Source: Phytophthora hibernalis
Lineage: Eukaryota; Oomycota; Peronosporomycetes; Peronosporales; Peronosporaceae
Assembly: GCA_012656075.1 (NCBI GenBank)
Contig: JAAKBF010000244.1
Coordinates: forward strand, 310,001 to 374,000
Length of the DNA stretch: 64,000 nt
Reading direction: 5' to 3'
The notes under the pieces are model-generated. The model saw only the letters and a list, made by a program, of their open reading frames with translations. It was not told the origin of the DNA and ran no database searches. A program made the translations under genes and the position numbers. The stretch's first letter is position 1. Every line of letters starts with the position of its first letter. Shown in pieces: positions 56,264-64,000 of this stretch.

Positions 56264-57346
56264 TTACGTTTCAAGCTCGATGACGTCGCTGCGGTTCTCG
56301 AGCTCGACGTTGCGTAAATGCAGGTGCTTGAGAAGAAGAGCATCACGTGGTGCATGTCCTCGCGTGAATCAATCATGGTGTGCCCTTTGCATGGACGAAT
56401 GAGACTTACAAACAGCTCCTCTGTTGCTTTCCGTGTATGCCGTCTCTCGAATTCGCGCCGTGATCGCTTCGTGAGCGTTGTCGGGTAGACCGTATCTGCA
56501 GCGCCTGTAATCTGCAGCATTGGCGTCGCTGCAGCACCTCCATCTTCGGACGCCGGCGAGTGTGCGCCAACGATAGCACCACCGGCCACCAGAACGACCC
56601 CACCCAGCCGCACATCACGCGGTAACGTCATCGCCAAGTGGAAAGCAACACAAGCTCCCTGCGAAAACGCGAACACAAAGAGTCGGGAGTAGCTCCACTC
56701 GTACTTGTCGTGCAGCACTTGCAGGAAGCTCCACAGATAGCCCCGCGCCACTTGGAGACTGCAAACAAACGTCAATTGCCACACCCACGTCTGCAGGTAA
56801 TCAACCATGGTACGGACCTTTCGCTGCGTTGCTTGTGCACAGTATCGGGTGGAATCACGTCGCCGTTGGCGTCCAGGTCGTCCATCCACGTGAACCCTAG
56901 ACCAAAGGGCAGTTCCCGGGAGCTCGAAGCGAAAGCACCGCTAGAGGTTCGAACACATATAGCCTTTATGAGAGCCCAATACATACGCCATACGGGGGGT
57001 CCAGTGCACGGACCTGTTTGAGGTAGCGCCATTTGCTCCCCAGTCGAGCAAACGGCTCATGGGAGTCACCACGGGCGTGCAGCAGCAGCAGCAAATTCTG
57101 TGCTGGTGACGCACAACTTTCAGGCTGCATAAGTTTGAATTGCGGGCTGCGAGGGAAGCAGGCCGCGTCCAAGTCCAGACAACCGCCACCCAAAGAAGCT
57201 GCTTTATGTCGCAGCTCAATGGGCGACGGCTTTGCGTCATGTGGTGCGTTGTCCGGCGGGGGATTCGGCACCCAGCGAGTCTGTCCGTTGGCGCTTCGCA
57301 CGAGCGCCAGACGCGCCGCTACGTGCTCGCGCACCACCACCTCCAT
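56264..57346 (-). CDS. Acyl-protein thioesterase/LYPLA-like serine hydrolase
   Basis: Alpha/beta hydrolase of the phospholipase/carboxylesterase (APT) family, which removes acyl groups from proteins or lysolipids. Exon 1 57346-57014 (MEVVVREHVAARLALVRSAN; NLLLLLHARGDSHEPFARLG), intron 57013-56941 (GTCCGT...CTCTAG, 73 bp), exon 2 from 56940. The junction gives LPQTAVLSLRAP and then ELPFGLGFTWMDDLDANGDV, the family's conserved loop. Nucleophile VFAFSQGACVAFHLAM (GxSxG variant with FSQG, 56647-56670), acid ITGAADTVYP, histidine CKGHTMIDS. One-base changes near 57042, 56918, 56823 and 56310 are needed to keep frame; with the last one the protein ends LENRSDVIELET at 56264. Intron size matches the neighbouring gene. 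Confidence 0.8.
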
Positions 57347-57727
57347 GCGCGCAGCCTTTTAAAATGGGCTGCTTTTGCAGCAGATTAGGGGCAATTAATT
57401 ACACTTGTCACGGAAATCTACCCATTTCAGCAGCTCACCGTGATGCAGAAAGCGTTTCGCTAGCGATACAGCTGCAAATTTGTTGAAGTAACGTTATCTC
57501 TTTGTTTTATTGGTACAGTGCTCCAGAAGTTATTGATTGGCCATTAGATACCCTCTTCAAAGTATTATATTAGAGGTTAGTGCAGTATAGTGCAGTCTAA
57601 TTAGTTTTCTCTACGCCAACCATCCCAGTGGCGCCACTGCACAGAGTAAGCTACACGTTAATGTCATCACTTCGCCTTTTATCATCTCTCCAATAAACCT
57701 CCACTCTATCCACTATCCAAGTATACC
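57347..57727. other. Intergenic / upstream region
   Basis: Holds the promoter of the hydrolase and the left flank of a Copia remnant. No LTR or RNA gene could be delimited. Confidence 0.4.
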
Positions 57728-58280
57728 CATGAGCCCAAGCCAAGCCTCAACCGCTACTTCCCACGCCTCGTCGGCACTGAGAACTTCGATGTGTGGAAGA
57801 CCCGCGTGTGCGCAGCCCTGACGGGAAGCATCTCCTCGGCTTCGTCAAGAAGCCCGACTACGATGGAATCTCAGAGGAAGAAGTTGAAAGTGAGAGTGAC
57901 ATGTCCGACATCGAGAACGCCCCGAAGCGACAACCACCTGAGGCGGCTGAGGTCGACACCGACTCTGTGGACTTCGAAGAAAGCGATGAAGAACTCAACC
58001 CACCCTCCGAGTCTGACGAAGACTCAGGAGATGGCTCCGACGCGCCGATCAAGCGCAAGGATCTGCCCGCCATCCGCTCCTTCAATCGCCGCCAGACTGC
58101 TATGGAACGCAAGCGTGGTGCGAAAGAGAAGTCTCAGCCTCTAACCCAACGGTAGCGACGCCGTCAGGAAGCTAAAACCAAAGCCTTCGTGATGAAGACA
58201 TTGGACAACACTCATGTCCAACTGGTCAAGAATCTCACGACCTCGTACGAGATAATCACCTTTGTGGTATAGGAAATCCA
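57728..58280 (+). pseudogene. Copia gag fragment
   Basis: SLNRYFPRLVGTENFDVWKT and RVCAALTGKHLLGFVKKPDY match the N-terminal Gag signature of Copia elements. An acidic linker (DSVDFEESDEELNPPSESDE) and DLPAIRSFNRRQTAMERKRG follow, then a stop at 58153, then KTKAFVMKTLDNTHVQLVKN. One frame change at about 57825. No LTR or pol accompanies it and its sequence differs from C1, so it is a second Copia family. Confidence 0.7.
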
Positions 58281-58697
58281 GATTTTGGGTGAACCTACAC
58301 TAGAGTGCCTAAACTAGACAAGTGGGTACATCGCACTCAAGAGGATCAAGAGGGTACACCATCAAGTGGGTACGCCGCCGACGCACTCAACAAGGAACGG
58401 ACTTAAACGGGACCGCACTTAGCTGGACTCAGCGATGGACGGACTCGGCGATAATCGACTTGGCGATTGTTGGAATCGGCGAATGTTGGACTCGGCGAAA
58501 GTCGACTTGGCGAGAATATACCTAAAGAAAGATACCCCAACTGGGGGGATAAATCAGGATCTGGGCGAAGAGTCGCTAAGACGTAGGTAAACGACTCGAC
58601 ACCAAGGGGCGGAACTGAGCGAAGAGTCGCAGGGAGATCTGAAACGACTCCATTTCATTATATATTTCTAAAGGACCGATAGAAGACCATAGCGAAG
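58281..58697 (+). mobile_element. G1-family 3' internal remnant
   Basis: Non-coding sequence leading into a G1-type LTR start, with repeated GACTCGGCGA words typical of the G1 internal DNA. Contains a short tandem array at 58442-58515. Confidence 0.5.
58442..58515. repeat. About five imperfect 15-16 bp tandem repeats
   Basis: Units of the type GACT(C/T)GGCGAtaaTC recur five times: GACTCGGCGATAATC, GACTTGGCGATTGTTG, GAATCGGCGAATGTTG, GACTCGGCGAAAGTC, GACTTGGCGAGAATA. The array sits in the retroelement 3' region. Confidence 0.8.
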
Positions 58698-58990
58698 TGT
58701 GGTGTTGTGATTCACAGAAACGTTGTTATCTCGGCTTCCACGCAACAGCCCAACAATTCGCCGAGTCAGGTCGGCGATGTTGGGCTTGCGCAGGGTTTCT
58801 GTCGGTTCCCTTTGCGGTTCGCCCAAGCCGGGGTCCAGTTGTGTCTCTGCTCTCGCGGAGTACCAAGCTCGACACTCTCCAGAGGCTCGCCTGACCTTCT
58901 TTCTCCGTTCTTAACCCTGTGTCCTCCACCAAAGGATAGACGCCAGCGCGCGAGCACTTTTACAGGTCACCAGGCGCAGATTACACACAG
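58698..58990 (+). repeat. G1-family LTR fragment
   Basis: Starts TGTGGTGTTGTGATTCACAG and follows 21798-22090 in order with scattered differences. It is truncated at about 58990, where the G4 LTR begins. Confidence 0.7.
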
Positions 58991-60342
58991 CTAGGAGGTT
59001 ACGGTGTCCTGAGTTGTGCAGACCCACCGGCTCGTCGAATCGACGAGGCTTGTCTTCGCTTGGTAGCGAGAAGTGCCCACCCCGGACCGACCTTGATCTC
59101 TTGGCACTACCAGACTGCTCCCCTACAAGCTATGCCTCTCGGGGAACGACGGCAGACAAAATCCAGCCCACGCAGAGACTTACCGGACAAGTGAACGCTG
59201 TTCTTGGACTTAACAGATTCTGCTCTGATTGTTATCTCTATGCCTTCGGAGGCCCCTTCGGGGCTCTTCCCTATGGTCTTGTGATAAAGCGGGATCCGTC
59301 AAAATCTGGTTAAGACAGGATCCAACTTCCCAACAGCGCCCGAACACCAACTAACGGAGGGTACCCCGATCCGCGATTTGCTGAACTTCTCACCTTGTGT
59401 ACCCGTTGGTGGGCTGGATCTGCTCTCTTAGCACTCCGAAGAGATGTAGCGGTGTGACTCTTGAACGTCCTGGCGGGACGCGGGGATGGAGCAGCGCGGA
59501 AGTCTTCGCTCTGCTGCCGGTTAGGGATCCAGATCCCAAGCGATAAAGTCGAGCTTGGATCTGGCGGCCGGGACTTGATCCGGGGCCGGTTGGTTGCCTT
59601 TGGGGTGTGGTTGGTTCCTTCCTTTGCGATACTTGCCGCTTCCTATAGCGGGGATTCTGGAGTCGAGAGACTGAGGATCCTCGAGCCAAGTAATAACTCC
59701 GTCGGATCCGATATCAACACTTGAAGGTCCAGACTTACTCAAACAACCAGTTCCGCTACTTGTAGACTTGCCGTCACCTTGTAGGGCCAATGTAGTTCCC
59801 GTTGGAAGATGGAGGCGAAGCACTTGTGCACTTGATGGCAAATTCAGTTCTGATTTACGGTTAAGTCCTATCTCGTCTTCTACCGTACCCTATGTATCCA
59901 CCAGTGGGATGAATCGGACGGAGAGGACATAACCGAAGAGACCCTGTTGATTTTGTCGACGACAATGCGGATTATGATGCTGATGAAAATGATGGCGAGA
60001 CTGGTGCGTCATGTCCACGTTCAAGTATGTCAAGTGTGTCACCCCCTCGTGCCGCTTAGAGCACGCCATCCGTTTTACCATGTCATGAGGTCCAGATCCA
60101 TCACTCAGTCATATTCCCGGAGCTGCGACTTCTTGTCTCAGACAATCTCGTCTGGGCGTCCCATTCTTGAAAACGCGCATCACCACAACCGCCCTTGTAC
60201 GCAGTTGTTGCCGCACAACGGCATCACTGCGGGCACATTGGACGCGATAACTCGATCCGTCATGTCTTCCTGGGACTCTGCCCGATTTCGTATACACACA
60301 AACATATAATCCCTTTACTCCGAAAAGTGTGACCTCCTCACA
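58991..60342 (-). repeat. G4 3' LTR
   Basis: About 1.35 kb. On the minus strand it begins TGTGAGGAGGTCACAC at 60342, directly after the polypurine tract GAAAAGGGTGGAAGGGGT (60343-60360), and ends ...GTAACCTCCTA near 58991, an imperfect inverted match of the start. There is no second LTR in the window to confirm length. Confidence 0.6.
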
Positions 60343-60360
60343 ACCCCTTCCACCCTTTTC
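60343..60360 (-). other. G4 polypurine tract
   Basis: Minus-strand GAAAAGGGTGGAAGGGGT, 17 of 18 positions purine-rich with two T, next to a TG LTR start and 35 bp after the pol stop: the expected plus-strand primer site. Confidence 0.6.
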
Positions 60361-60395
60361 TGTTGATATGCCAGACCACATCAACAGGTTTCGAC

Positions 60396-60922
60396 TCACT
60401 CCTCCACGTGAGACTGCATCACGCCGAACCGATTCCGACTTGCGCAGTCCCGCAGGAACTTGTGCAGCAGCGCGCCACAGTTGAGATCTGCTTCGTCGAC
60501 CCAGATCGGCTCCTCGTATCCACACCAGTGCACCAGAAATTCCCGGTGGATCCGACCATAGCTAGTCTTTTTGCCGGATCTCATATCCGAGATCAGCTCG
60601 ACTTCATATTCGTCCGGTCCGAGATCTGAGATCCAGCTATCTTCAGGCAACAGGGCTTCATCAAAATCGGTGCGTTCCGTTTCTCCGGCCATCACTCGTA
60701 TCTGTGGGCGATCTGGGAATTCTCGCACAGGCTTCAACTTCGATACGTGCACAATCGGAAAATAACCGATATTCAGTTGTAGCCTGACCGTATATTCGTT
60801 GATCTTCTCCGCGACCTGGAACGGTCCATGCCAGAGATGCGCTAACCTCCGGGCAAATCCTTCCTTCACCAGATCCAGATATAACCACACGCGAGATCCG
60901 GCTTCAACTGAATGTGGCTGTA
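60396..60922 (-). pseudogene. G4 integrase C-terminus and chromodomain
   Basis: From about 60922: VQPHSVEAGSRVWLYLDLVK, RRLAHLWHGPFQVAEKINEY, LLPEDSWISDLGPDEYEVEL and REFLVHWCGYEEPIWVDEAD, ending at 60396. The chromodomain (about 60570-60440) keeps its aromatic positions. This part is intact, but the upstream integrase is inverted relative to it. Confidence 0.85.
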
Positions 60923-60925
60923 CTG

Positions 60926-61634
60926 GCGTTTATGACGGATTTTTTGATGGTTTAACAAGATCTTGGGGCAGCGGCAGAGGGCCACGATGGCTTACCGACC
61001 GCAGGCAAACGGCACGGCCGAACGCATGGTCCAGACGATCACTCGCGCGCTAAAGATGTTTGTACATGATGTCATTCAGCGGGATTGGGATGAGTATGCG
61101 GAGCGACTCACGTTCGTCCTAAACACGCCCAAGATCGGACCCGAGGCGACACCCCATTCTATCTGGTGCATGAGTGGGATACTAGACAGTGCTTCCTAAA
61201 AATATATGGTACTAACAATATATTGCCATAATATGCGGCGCATAATTGATTTCCTGAGCAAGATGATACCCTTCAATAATTGATTGTTCAACCCAGTTAC
61301 TTGACGAATTTTACCCAATCACGAGTACGATAAACTGGATTTTGACCAATGAAACCATCCATTAAAAATTGCAATAATTGATGTTTTTATCTTCGTTTTC
61401 AGATGCAATAATTGAGGGTGGGCTATGGACCACCCTCCGCTTCCATAGTATTTTAGGAAGCACTGATCCTAGATCCACGCTCGAAGCAACGATCCCGGTG
61501 GGCATCACCCGACGTCAGGATCGCGACCCCGCAGATGGCGGTATCGGATCCAGCGATATTACACGCAGGTCCGGGAAGAGGTAAACGAGAGACTACGGAA
61601 GGCGATCGAAGCTCGAGCCGAACTTCATAATATG
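60926..61634 (+). pseudogene. Inverted integrase segment of G4
   Basis: On the plus strand, opposite to the rest of G4: FNKILGQRQRATMAYRPQAN, GTAERMVQTITRALKMFVHD and WDEYAERLTFVLNTPKIGPE, then, after a 279-bp MITE, RSTLEATIPVGITRRQDRDP and VNERLRKAIEARAELHN. This is the second half of the integrase core with the catalytic E and the tail, exactly the part missing between the minus-strand integrase (ending about 61632) and the chromodomain piece (starting about 60922). Both junctions carry CATAA-type words. Confidence 0.8.
61187..61465. mobile_element. hAT-like MITE, 279 bp
   Basis: Inverted ends CAGTGCTTCCTAAAA (61187) and TTTTAGGAAGCACTG (ending 61465), perfect over 15 bp, flanked by 8-bp repeats ATACTAGA (61179-61186) and ATCCTAGA (61466-61473). 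CAGTG ends and an 8-bp duplication point to hAT. It is AT-rich and non-coding. Removing it and one repeat restores HEW.PRSTLEA of integrase. Confidence 0.8.
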
Positions 61635-62091
61635 ATTCCGCGATCGTCTGCGCCGTCCGTGAAGCGCTAGCCTTAGCAATAACATATCCGGTGAAGAGAT
61701 CCACCCAGATCAGCAACTCAGTGTTACCTCTATACGACTTCGGTAACGACCGTATGTGATCCATAGCTATGATCTGGAACGGGTAGGTCGCCTGGATGTT
61801 CCCGGGCAACTCGCCTCGGATTGTAGGACGACCCTTCCCGGTCTCGCAGTCTACACATTCTCCCACGTATCGCTGTACGCTGCGGTATAGACCCCTCCAG
61901 TGAAAGTGATCTCTGATCCGCTGATACGTTCGGCCAACGCCTTGATGACCTCCCTCCAGACTCGAATGGTAGTGATGTAGGACGTCTTGTATGAGTGTAT
62001 CCGGAATAACCAGTCGCAACAGAACATCTCGATCTTCGCCTGGCTTCGCCCGGGGGACAGTAGAAGAGCAGATCGTCGCCGTCCGTTTCAT
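61632..62091 (-). pseudogene. G4 integrase N-terminal part
   Basis: RLVIPDTLIQDVLHHYHSSL, GGHQGVGRTYQRIRDHFHWR and ECVDCETGKGRPTIRGELPG form the HHCC domain. MDHIRSLPKSYRGNTELLIW has the first catalytic aspartate, and KASASRTAQTIAESYYE precedes the inversion breakpoint at about 61632. The open frame continues to 61453 only by reading the inverted segment backwards. Confidence 0.85.
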
Positions 62092-62144
62092 AGTCTAGCT
62101 AGGTTACTGTATAACCGAGCCTCTCTTGAGTGAGCTCAGCCACG

Positions 62145-62939
62145 TCACCTGCCAGGTACTTCTTCATCTTGAGCTTTCCGGACCCTCTCGATCCTGAGAT
62201 CCCGAACAAACTCTTCCTGCAGTACTCTCGAGGTTGATCTAGACCTAGCGCCCGATCGTGTAGCGACCGGGGAGATCCTGACTACCGACTCCTCCGCCTG
62301 GACCGCCAGGATTTCGTCCAGCCGATTTAGGATCACCAGGTCCTGATAATCCTCTTCGTCCACAATGATCCCAGAATGTCGCTGTAAGGCCGCACCTGCC
62401 CGGCTATCCGCACTCCCATTCCAATCTCGCTTAACATGTAACAGCTCATGGTTCGACCATCCTCGAAGTCGATCTAAGGCCTTCTGTTTCAGCAGCGTTA
62501 GCCCCGGGGCCTTGCAATCGATCTCGCCCCGTACTTGCCGGATTACTAGGTTGGAATCACCGCAGATCACTAGCCGCCTCTGGTCAACGTCCTCCAAGAG
62601 ATCGAAACATAACAGCAGGCCGTTGTACTCCGCCTCATTCACGGTAAGGCCTTCGGCGTATCCCGATCGAGCGCTGAGAACCGTCCTTCCTGGTAACTTC
62701 CATAGGATCGCGCTGTATGCGCCCCCGCCGCGCTTGACCCGTGCCGATCCGTCGAGGCTAACAACGTACCGTTCTTCATCTGCTTTTACAGTGGGTACAG
62801 GAATTTGGATCTGTCGTCTAGGCTCCTTTTTGGGCGCGATAGCAATCAGCGCTTCGTCCACCTCGGATCGGGGAGTAATACTAGCGGCCATCGCCACCAA
62901 AATCTCGTCCTCTCCCTTGACACATTTCATGATTTCCAA
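62145..62939 (-). pseudogene. G4 archaeal-type RNase H and linker
   Basis: The best-preserved second RNase H of the window, in a single 264-codon frame: YVVSLDGSARVKRGGGAYSA (D), TVNEAEYNGLLLCFDLLEDV (E), LVICGDSNLVIRQVRGEIDC (D) and LHVKRDWNGSADSRAGAALQ (D). All four catalytic acids are kept. A charged linker with EEDYQDLVILNRLDEILAVQ leads to the integrase. Confidence 0.85.
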
Positions 62940-63360
62940 TGTCCATGGGGACAGGAGAGCAGCCCACTACCCCAAACGTCCTTGGAGACCAGGGGACCTG
63001 AACAGCCAAGCTAACGTGGAATGTCGCGTCAGGATGCGGATCTCACGTCCCACCAACAGATTGTAGTTTAGATCTAGGATCCGCAGCAGAGCTAGCACTT
63101 CCTTTTCCACCACATTGTAGTTCAGCTCGTTGGATTTCAATGTTCGACTGGCAAAGGTGACTGGGTGGTACACTCTGCATCAGAGCTGCCGAGATCGCCC
63201 AATCGCTAGCAAAGACGACTATGACAGGGAGGAGGCCCGGATCGAAATGTCGCAGTATCGGAGTAACAGCAATCTTGCCCTTCAGTGCTTCGAACGACTT
63301 GTAGGCTCTGATCCATCTCTCATCAGCGACGTCGAGACTGGGGTCTGGTGGGATCGTCAC
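62940..63360 (-). pseudogene. G4 Ty3-type RNase H
   Basis: TPILRHFDPGLLPVIVVFAS and DWAISAALMQ, then in the next frame YHPVTFASRTLKSNELNYNV, EKEVLALLRIL and EIRILTRHSTLAWLFRS. Catalytic aspartates are replaced by F (VFASDW) and R (LTRHS), while the glutamate region is kept, as in G1 and G2. One frameshift near 63170. Confidence 0.8.
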
Positions 63361-63429
63361 AAGGGCATCTGATGACTCCGGGCCGACGGACAGTCCCCGC
63401 TCTAGGATCCGGCGGAGGTCTGAGCGGCC

Positions 63430-64000
63430 CTATAACTCAGCGAATTCTACTTCTCGCAGCTCGTACAAGACGGCGGCATAGATCGCGTAGTCTTCGATGA
63501 AACGACTATAGTTGTTCAAGCTGCCCAAGAACGACTGCATAGATCTGAGCGATCCTGGGAAAGGTATATCGGTTAGCGCCTTCAGATCTTTGGGATGGGC
63601 TTCAATACCTCTATTTGACACTTGGTGCCCCAAGTAATCCACTTTACGTAATCCCCAGAAGCTTTTCAAAAGATTCCATTTGTCGCATGCATTCATCAGA
63701 TTTTCCACGCAGCTACACATCTTGTCCCATGATCCGGAAGTCACCAGGATATCGTCTATATAAGATCGCCGTCCCGACCCGGATCTTCCGGTTCTCCGAC
63801 CTCGAACAGATCCGTAATCGAATCCAATTGATCTGCCTGCGAAATCCGCGTGAAGCCGTTTAGCGCGTTATCTATTAGACGTTGATAGATTTGGGGAGCG
63901 TTTTTCAAGCCAAATGGCATCCGATTCCATTCGAACAGTCCAAACGGGGTGATGAACGCAGAAATCGCACGAGCCCGGTCCGTCATCGTCACCACCCAAA
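63430..64000 (-). pseudogene. G4 reverse transcriptase (partial, runs off window)
   Basis: From the edge: FWVVTMTDRARAISAFITPF, EWNRMPFGLKNAPQIYQRLI, then an acidic insert of about 34 codons (ITDLFEVGEPEDPG), a one-base frame change at about 63770, the catalytic SYIDDILVTSGSWDK at about 63757, VDYLGHQVSNRGIEAHPKDL and QSFLGSLNNYSRFIEDYAIY. It ends at 63430. Confidence 0.85.

Larger units (their letters stand above)
58991..64000 (-). mobile_element. Ty3/Gypsy chromodomain element G4, open at the right edge
   Basis: Reading on the minus strand from the window edge: RT (63995-63430), Ty3-type RNase H, archaeal-type RNase H, integrase, an inverted integrase piece, chromodomain, polypurine tract and 3' LTR (60342-58991). 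Gag, protease and the 5' LTR lie outside. Codon and word usage (many GATC/GGATCC words) differs from G1-G3, marking a separate family. Confidence 0.85.

Noticed and set aside
1..64000. tRNA, rRNA or spliceosomal RNA genes and RXLR/Crinkler-type effectors
   Set aside because: No B-box-like GGTTCGAATCC, no rRNA stretch, and no secreted frame with an RXLR or LFLAK motif was noticed on either strand; a covariance-model scan was not possible here.

Overview
The window looks like oomycete nuclear DNA, most likely a Phytophthora or downy-mildew relative. The evidence is the chromodomain Ty3/Gypsy elements carrying two RNase H domains, the PIF/Harbinger, MULE and Copia families present, the short 70-75 bp introns, and the host genes (MCM4, a formin, a thioesterase, a cysteine-rich protein). 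About 80% of the window is nested mobile DNA. The host gene island is roughly 44.9-57.35 kb.

Layout. 1-530 is the 3' part of an LTR. 531-3946 and 20123-22138 are two halves of one Gypsy element (G1). A 16.2-kb Gypsy element (G2, 3947-20118, TTAG on both sides) splits G1 inside its integrase gene. G2 has 1.44-kb LTRs, gag, protease, RT, two RNase H domains, integrase and chromodomain, and then a 3-kb gene in reverse orientation (18632-15658) before the 3' LTR. 22139-22670 is a MULE transposase fragment, followed by G3 (22671-39420, 2.04-kb terminal repeats, pol cut at about 30112). G3 contains a Copia element (C1, 31059-37138, GTAAC duplication) whose 3' LTR carries two MITEs. 39982-44017 holds a MITE, a 3.0-kb PIF/Harbinger transposon and a second MITE side by side.

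The host island reads: cysteine-rich protein (minus, four exons), head-to-head with a PDZ-GBD/FH3-repeat-FH2 formin (plus), an unrecognised short frame, MCM4 (plus), and a convergent acyl-protein-thioesterase-like hydrolase (minus). From 57.7 kb mobile DNA resumes: a Copia gag remnant, a G1-family 3' end with partial LTR, and a minus-strand Gypsy element (G4) that runs off the right edge. The integrase of G4 contains a 0.7-kb inverted segment, itself interrupted by a 279-bp hAT-like MITE.

Three host genes (formin, MCM4, thioesterase) carry single-base frame breaks that are nearly all a missing base, often in a mononucleotide run. The two G3 terminal repeats also differ mostly in run lengths. 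Consensus indel errors are therefore a serious alternative to gene decay. TE frames are annotated as pseudogenes because of their stops and frameshifts, but some of these could share the same cause.
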